This document shows, in pieces, positions 58,847-64,000 of a stretch of 64,000 nucleotides of DNA. This stretch comes from Lithospermum erythrorhizon (taxonomy: Eukaryota > Streptophyta > Magnoliopsida > Boraginales > Boraginaceae), in assembly GCA_019722365.1 (NCBI GenBank), contig JADFUC010002233.1, forward strand, positions 1 through 64,000, read 5' to 3'. Below the pieces are notes generated by a model that searched no databases, was not told the DNA's origin, and saw only the letters and a list, made by a program, of their open reading frames with translations. How positions within the stretch are numbered: position 1 is the stretch's first letter; each line of letters opens with the position of its first letter. A program made the translations under genes and the position numbers.

Positions 58847-59150
58847 TGTAATACCCGACCCACTGAAAATGTCATGTGTATTATTGTGGTGTGTGATATG
58901 TTTGATAAAGATTTGATTGGTACTACTCGTATCACCAAGTCGTCTTAACTTCGGAGCTTCGTCCTATAAGAACTCCGTTGTTAAATTATTGTGCTTGACA
59001 CCAGGAGACAGTGCAGGATGGGTGACCAGGAAGTTTTTTCGGTGAGCACGTGAGTGAGGACAAAACATGTTGGAAAGACCCGTGGTGGTTTGTGAGTCAG
59101 TCCATCAAATCTAATAACGTACCCGACCACGGTGAGCAGGCGGGCATTCT
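58847..59150 (+). repeat. 3' LTR of the Cassandra-like element, best 5S-like copy
   Basis: Starts TGTAATACCCGACC. At 58,968-59,035 it reads in 5S rRNA order: AAGAACTCCG, TTAAATTATTGTGCTTG, then CAGGATGGGTGACCAGGAAG. Just before it an inverted 5S piece, CTTAACTTCGGAG (58,943-58,955), could pair with AACTCCG-TTGTTAA. Confidence 0.75.
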
Positions 59151-59539
59151 GAAATCGACTCGCCGGTTATATCTGGTGATGGTACATCAAGATTAATCGA
59201 AGCTTACAGCTGCTACGATCGAAGAAATTGATCATCAATCACTATATTTGGTCATCAAATGCTTGTAGCCCATTGTCGACATCGACCAAGGTGAATGGCT
59301 ACCTTATATTTCTAGACTTGAGAGGTTCTCTTTGTCAGCCTTCCACGTTATCATCTAGGGGTATGCGGTAGCACAGAGACTTTATTTTTCACTCGACAAA
59401 GGAAAGCTTGATCGTTATATGAAATTAAAACATATAAACATAGACATAGTGAACAAACAAATTGATATATAAGAAGCCATAATATTCAATTATTGTTCAC
59501 ATAACAAGACAGATATACTAACTCATTTGAGCTGCTTGA
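59151..59539. other. Spacer between the Cassandra-like element and copia RNase H
   Basis: Should contain all or part of the copia 3' LTR, but I could not find its ends or a matching copy within the window. Confidence 0.35.
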
Positions 59540-59547
59540 CATGACGT

Positions 59548-60207
59548 TTATGCAAGACCAATGTTCATTGCATATTCATCGTACTTTCCTAAGATAAAAT
59601 TGGCTTGGTGAAGGGTGAGCTTTATTAGCCTCTTTTCTACTTTAGATACTTTGATATCACCTCTGTGGGCATATCTACAATCGAGGTAATACTTTTGGAG
59701 TACAAGCTTGGTTGTGATGTGCTCCCAAGGGGTTGTGACGAGCAATTGCACGGTATTGTCACATAACAATTTCAACTGGTCCTTGATACTCGACACATCC
59801 AAACTCATACGAATTTCTTAATCCAGCGAGCAACTACGATGCGTCTTTGCCAGTACTCGAATTCCGTAGTAGAATGTCGGCTTCTGATTATGATGTTTAA
59901 AACTTCTCCGGGAATCTTGCTCCACCATTGAAACAAACACGTACCCAGGGCTGAGACAATAATCATCTCTGTTAGTTTGGAAGCGGCATCATTGTACCCG
60001 GTGACAAATAAACTCTTCATCTCCGCCCCATATCGAGAATACATCTTTAGTTCTTACCGGATACTTGAGGAATGCCATGGCTGCGATCAATGGCTCTCGC
60101 TGGATTAGGTTGGTATCGGTAGTAGCACTTAGTGCATACGACACATCGGTCGTGTACTGCTTGTAACATACATGATGGACCCTATAGCGAAGCATAAGGT
60201 ATGTCAC
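59548..60207 (-). pseudogene. Copia RNase H, decayed
   Basis: VSYALSATTDTN, then LKYPVRTKDVFSIWGGDEE (60,050-60,200) is the standard copia connection. STTEFEYWQ (about 59,850) matches STTEAEY, and LKLLCDNTVQLL, then KYYLDCR, then DIKVSKV (59,600-59,790) match the end of copia RNase H. Two frame changes are needed to read it. Confidence 0.85.
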
Positions 60208-60209
60208 CC

Positions 60210-61000
60210 GTCTTGTTCATCTCGGCGCTAGTGGTGGGACAACGTGACTTCTTGAGTTGAACTCCGTGTCTTATGGGAGATGACCTTTCTTGGGAAATCA
60301 TTCATATTGAACCTTTGCAACACCTTATTTATATAGGTGTCCCGGAAAAGTCGATTAGCGGTTAGCGCGATCTCGATAATTTTGATTCCAAGAATGTATT
60401 GTGCCGCCCGAGTCACCGTTAAAGAAAATTTGCACTAAGATTAAGTAACTACACATTGTTACCAGCCAATTTAGTATGTCATCGACATACAAGACTATGA
60501 AGGCTACATAACTCCCACTCACCTTCTTGTATACACAAGATTAATAACACAACCCGTTTATGATGAATCAAAATCTTTGATCGACCCCGTCAAAACAAAA
60601 GATTCTAACTACGGGATGCTTGCTTGAGACCATAAATGGACCTCTGTAACTTGCAAACCTTCTTAGGTCATTTGGGACATGTAAAGCCCAGAGGTTGTAC
60701 CATGTACACGTCTTCCTCAAGTTTTATTCGGGGAAGCGATCTTTACATCCATTTTCCATATTTCATAGTCATAAATCACACAGTAGGCACAAGACTATCC
60801 AGATGGATTTACAAAAGCGGCAATGCTGGTGAATAGGTTTAAATCATAGTCAATTCCATGAATTTTCTTGGAAACCGTTAAGCCACGAACAACAACACAG
60901 CTTATGGACGTTCCGTCTTTGTCGTATTTCTTCTTAAATACCCATTTACGCTCGATGGGGCCAAACACCGTTGGGTAAATCTAACAAAGGGCTCAAACCT
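60210..61000 (-). pseudogene. Copia reverse transcriptase with intact YVDD
   Basis: KWVFKKKYDKDG (about 60,930-60,970) is the RT entry. DVYMVQPLGF (about 60,690-60,720) and VCKLQRSIYGLKQASRS (about 60,600-60,660) follow. The catalytic box is intact as FIVLYVDDI at 60,478-60,489. A LGIKI...YINKVLQRFNM block (60,290-60,400) closes the domain. Confidence 0.88.
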
Positions 61001-61199
61001 TGTTGTTTTGAGTGCATTCGAATCCATCTCGGTTCACGTGGCTATCAACCCGGCTGCTCGGCATCTTTGCTACTCATTGCGTCCTCGTAAGAGCGGGCTC
61101 GTCACTTTCAATCGAAAGCTTCACCCATTGTGATGCGGACACTGACGATCTCGTGGATCTCTCACAGGGTTAGGTACCACCAGCCAATTTACGTGGATC

Positions 61200-62200
61200 A
61201 GAATTGGATCTTTTGTAATACGAGAGGCACTAATTCTTGTGTGGTGTGTCGATCGTCTCTATACTGGAACATGTGATCCTTCATCATCTTGAGTTTTCCT
61301 TAAGATGAATTCATACGCTCCCAGCCGCCCAGGCGGATATTCCTTTTAGAATGCTCACGATCTATGACAATCTTATTCGGTGTTTCGGGGTAAAGTAGTA
61401 ACCAACATATCCTTCGGATAATCAATAAGTATAGCATCATTGAGCAGGCGCTAGTTTATCTTTGTCAATTTAGCACCATAAGGCACCTGACCTCAAATCT
61501 TGAAAACCACGAGTTTATAGGGAGTTTTCTCTGCTTGATTCTAGTTGGACACATTTATTTAATGTGAGTCTTGCGCTTTGCTTGGTGCATATCCCAGGGA
61601 AACAATGCTTGGTCAGATAGACTCTGTCATTGGAACCATATGCAAAGAAAGTTCGATTCCTCCTTTCAAACCACGCCATTGTCTTTGTGGGCGTTCTTGC
61701 AGTGAGTTGTGAAACCAATATTACACTCTAAGATGATCATTGAACTTCATGCTTCGAGTATTCTCCTCCTGTCGAGGCGAAGAATCTTTATAGTCTTGTT
61801 GATTGATTTTGTACTTCATTTTTTGAAATTCCTTGAATTTTCAGTAAGATTCATGTTTGTGTTCCATGGGGATACACATACCCGTATCTCTTTATGTCAT
61901 CAGTAAAAGTAATGGAAATGCCTTTGTAACCACCTCTTGCGGATGTGTTCATTGGTCACATTACAGCCGGTGTATGATCCTTAATAAATCAACGCCTTTC
62001 ATTTGTATCCGGTGAGAAGGTCGATTTGGTCATTTTGCCTGAGTAGGCAAGATTCATACTTATCATTACATGATTCATAATCGAAACAGCCAGTATTCGC
62101 TTAGTGAAGTTTCTTGATGCGGTTCTCGTTTATGTGACAAAATCTGCCAATGCCATAGGTATGCGGGATTTAAGTCGTTAGGCTTATTCCTTTTTAAGAT
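61200..62200 (-). pseudogene. Copia integrase, decayed
   Basis: YLWHW with HINE..IKKL-like sequence (62,110-62,160) is the HHCC region. ATHPQEVVTKAF-like and MEHKHES segments lie in the core. VSQLTA, then a WFERRNRT block (61,640-61,720) matches the GVSERRNRTLLDMVRSM region. A GYYFT..-like segment near 61,390 is the C-terminal 'GYPKETKGYYFY' box. Confidence 0.75.
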
Positions 62201-62419
62201 TAATGTTATATTTAACAAATAGATGTGTCTAAAATATATAGACCATTTTGGAGAGAGATCACGTTACCATTATATTATACCATTCTTGGAGATTACAAAT
62301 GTATTGGGATCGGTTGAAATGAAAAACCCTTCATTGTTCCAAGCGAAGCGGAAATAATATTCACCTTTAATAAGCAGTACATAGTAAACATTGTTCAAAT
62401 TTAAACTAGGCCCATGGTA

Positions 62420-63850
62420 AAATTTAAACTAATGGATCCCTACTATTTAGAAATGACATCTGTTATTCACTTGCAGATCAGACTCCTCTTTCGGGTCTTA
62501 CATCCTTTTCCTTCACTGCCATTCGACAAATGTGAGAACCCAGTGATGTCAGAAATTGCCACGAAGTAGAATTAGAATTTACTAAACTTCAATAACATAA
62601 ATACCTTTAGTTTGGTGATTATTAAACCCGTTTTTCTATCTTCGTTGAATTTCAGCATGCCACTTTCCGGTGACCATGAGTTTTAAATCTTGGCGGAATA
62701 TCTTACTAAAAGATACCTTTCCATTTCTTACGTCTTTAGGCGCTTATTGCTAGAAACAACGATAGGAGAAGTAGAAAGTCTTTTGTTAAATACCGAAATT
62801 CATTAACCGGCCAATGGTAATTTGTTTATATACGATGAGCTTGATCGACCTTATACTGCTATAACCTTTGATGCACTTAGACATATGCTTGGTTGAAATT
62901 GATCTCATGGGGATGAAAAACTCTAATTAAGATTTGACTTATGGGTATCGGAAAGATGCGCATCGTTTGGCTAGAATACATTAAACCCGATTCTTGCTGA
63001 TCAAATTCACCGTGCTTGATTTTTGCGATCCAATGAGGAAGCCACGAAAGATTTGTATTTCTATTATTCTGGCGCTCCTGAATTTCCTCAGGAGAAACTT
63101 CCGATAAATATCATGTCATGATACTATAATGACAGTTCCGTCAAGTAAGCATAACTCCCTTATTGCTTTAGAACATCTCTTTATGCAACTCCATATTCCT
63201 CGGTACACATCCGTGTCCCAGGAAGGCCTTTTAAAGGAATTCCTTTATATAAGACATATTTGATCTCGTACAACTTGAAGACAACCTTGACTCCTTGGGA
63301 CCGTGTCTCAAAATTTCCACAGTGAGTTAAAGTAGTTTAGGCGATTTTTAGGTGTCCACAAAGTAATATTTCAATTCTACAAGAATTAGTATGTAGAATA
63401 ACGGTTTACTAATCTGCTCATGTCAAACACTTAAAATAAATTGTAAAGTAATACCCGATACTCAAAATCTACAAAATGTATTAGTATACAGATCTAGTTT
63501 GGAATTTCAAGCGGCAACCACTTTGCATACATTTTGAAAGCGACATAGTAGTAGGTTAAGCCCAACCAATTATGTAACCACGTCGAAACTCTTGTGTTGC
63601 TAAGCATTGCCTCTGAGGATGCTACCTAACAGTGTAGCCAGCTTGAGCCCTTGGTAGTGGAAATCTGATTAATTGATTAAACCAACTTATTGCTTGGTCA
63701 TGAAGCAAAAGCGTTAGTGGAAATCCTTGACATGATCCGTTTACCATGCACCAAATCGCGATACCGGTACACTGCCATGCGGTGTGCTTGATGATCGTGA
63801 AAAGTTTCCACAACTTTAAAATTTGGGCAATCTGGTGCTTAAATTTTATG
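62420..63850 (-). pseudogene. Copia gag and protease region, decayed
   Basis: Gag itself is hardly recognisable. Near 62,520-62,600 the protease entry reads KGIYVIE-like, then NSNSTSW, then an LGSHICR stretch in which the catalytic DTG of the usual LDTGCGSHIC has decayed. A pre-integrase block (NNVYYLL, NGLYILDTS) follows at 62,220-62,400. Confidence 0.55.
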
Positions 63851-64000
63851 GTGATTCATATTATTTGATTAATTATTTAACATGTTATATAACACATACT
63901 CAAGTAATATGCACATCATGAAAAATAAAACAAATAATACACATTTAGGAGATATATGATATGACCCTAAAAAATACAAATAATAAACCTATTACAACAC

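Larger units (their letters stand above)
58335..59150 (+). mobile_element. Cassandra-like TRIM carrying 5S rRNA-like LTRs
   Basis: Two direct repeats of about 300 bp (58,335-58,653 and 58,847-59,150) flank about 195 bp. Both LTRs contain 5S rRNA-like sequence, including the C-box core AGGATGGGTGACC and, in the second, AGAACTCCG...GTGCTTG in 5S order. The 3' LTR begins TGTAATACCCGACCCA after a purine tract (GTGGGGGAGG). A primer-binding-like TAGTATCGAGGAAGC (tRNA-Met type) follows the 5' LTR. This layout is that of Cassandra, a widespread non-coding plant TRIM whose LTRs carry 5S promoter elements. It sits at the gag side of the gypsy remnant. Confidence 0.8.
59540..63850 (-). mobile_element. 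Ty1/copia retrotransposon, nearly complete but frame-broken
   Basis: On the minus strand the copia order gag, protease, integrase, RT, RNase H is followed in full. Integrase before RT is diagnostic of Ty1/copia. Many short indels break every domain. LTR limits are unclear: the 3' LTR should lie in 59,150-59,540, and the 5' LTR is at or beyond the right edge of the window. Confidence 0.8.

Noticed and set aside
58943..59035. A functional 5S rRNA gene.
   Set aside because: Only parts of the 5S sequence are present, with gaps, and the same block occurs in a paired LTR with primer site and purine tract, which fits a Cassandra-type TRIM.
1..64000. CRISPR array, bacterial operon, tRNA gene or organellar insertion.
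   Set aside because: I scanned by eye for regular spacer-repeat structure, tRNA B-boxes with acceptor stems and organelle-like gene blocks and saw none; the window is plant nuclear repeat DNA.

Overview
This window is nuclear DNA from a flowering plant, most likely a eudicot. It is AT-rich and intron-bearing, has a nucleus-encoded riboflavin synthase with a transit-like leader, and is dominated by decayed plant transposable elements: Ty3/gypsy Tat-type, Ty1/copia, CACTA and a Cassandra-like 5S-bearing TRIM. I see no bacterial, organellar, CRISPR, rRNA-gene or tRNA-gene content. Only two host genes are well supported.

Layout. 1-5.4 kb: unrecognised decayed repeat DNA, with coding-like GC-richer islands, a 1.1 kb array of degenerate AACTAAT-type repeats and a G-rich block. 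5.5-27.1 kb: a single nested transposon complex. A minus-strand Ty3/gypsy element of the Tat type (5' LTR at 27.1 kb, then gag, protease, RT, RNase H, a second RNase H and integrase, an antisense extra ORF on the plus strand, and a second LTR near 5.9 kb) is cut by two later LTR elements. One is an 8.1 kb element with its own LTR pair (14.2-22.3 kb) sitting inside the integrase. The other is a solo LTR (8.6-11.2 kb) sitting inside the antisense-ORF region. 27.1-33.2 kb: a gene-bearing interval with the uninterrupted riboflavin synthase gene (minus, 28,621-29,580) and AT-rich flanks.

33.3-46.1 kb: a three-exon CASP-like membrane protein gene (plus strand, 168 aa). Its coding exons are only 146, 103 and 258 bp but its introns are 3.9 and 8.3 kb. 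Intron 1 carries a roughly 1.3 kb foldback (inverted-repeat) structure. Intron 2 is almost entirely a CACTA DNA transposon in the opposite orientation, with recognisable TNP2 transposase and second-ORF remnants. 46.1-49.4 kb: AT-rich, no gene seen.

49.4-64 kb: another transposon cluster, all pol remnants on the minus strand. Two 2-2.5 kb LTRs (49.4-51.3 and 52.8-55.3 kb) belong to the same family as the solo LTR at 8.6 kb. Next come a gypsy gag-protease-RT-RNase H remnant lacking integrase (55.6-58.3 kb), a Cassandra-like TRIM with 5S rRNA-like LTRs (58.3-59.15 kb), and a nearly complete but frame-broken Ty1/copia element (59.5-63.8 kb).

Riboflavin synthase acts in vitamin B2 synthesis in plastids. 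The CASP-like protein is a four-helix plasma-membrane protein. They are neighbours, not a pathway. The less expected observations are the in-frame repeat expansion inside the first lumazine-binding domain of riboflavin synthase, the transposon-built introns of the CASP-like gene, an 84 bp tandem duplication of that gene's 3' end, and the nested architecture of the Tat element. All coordinates of element ends are read by eye and may be off by tens of bases.
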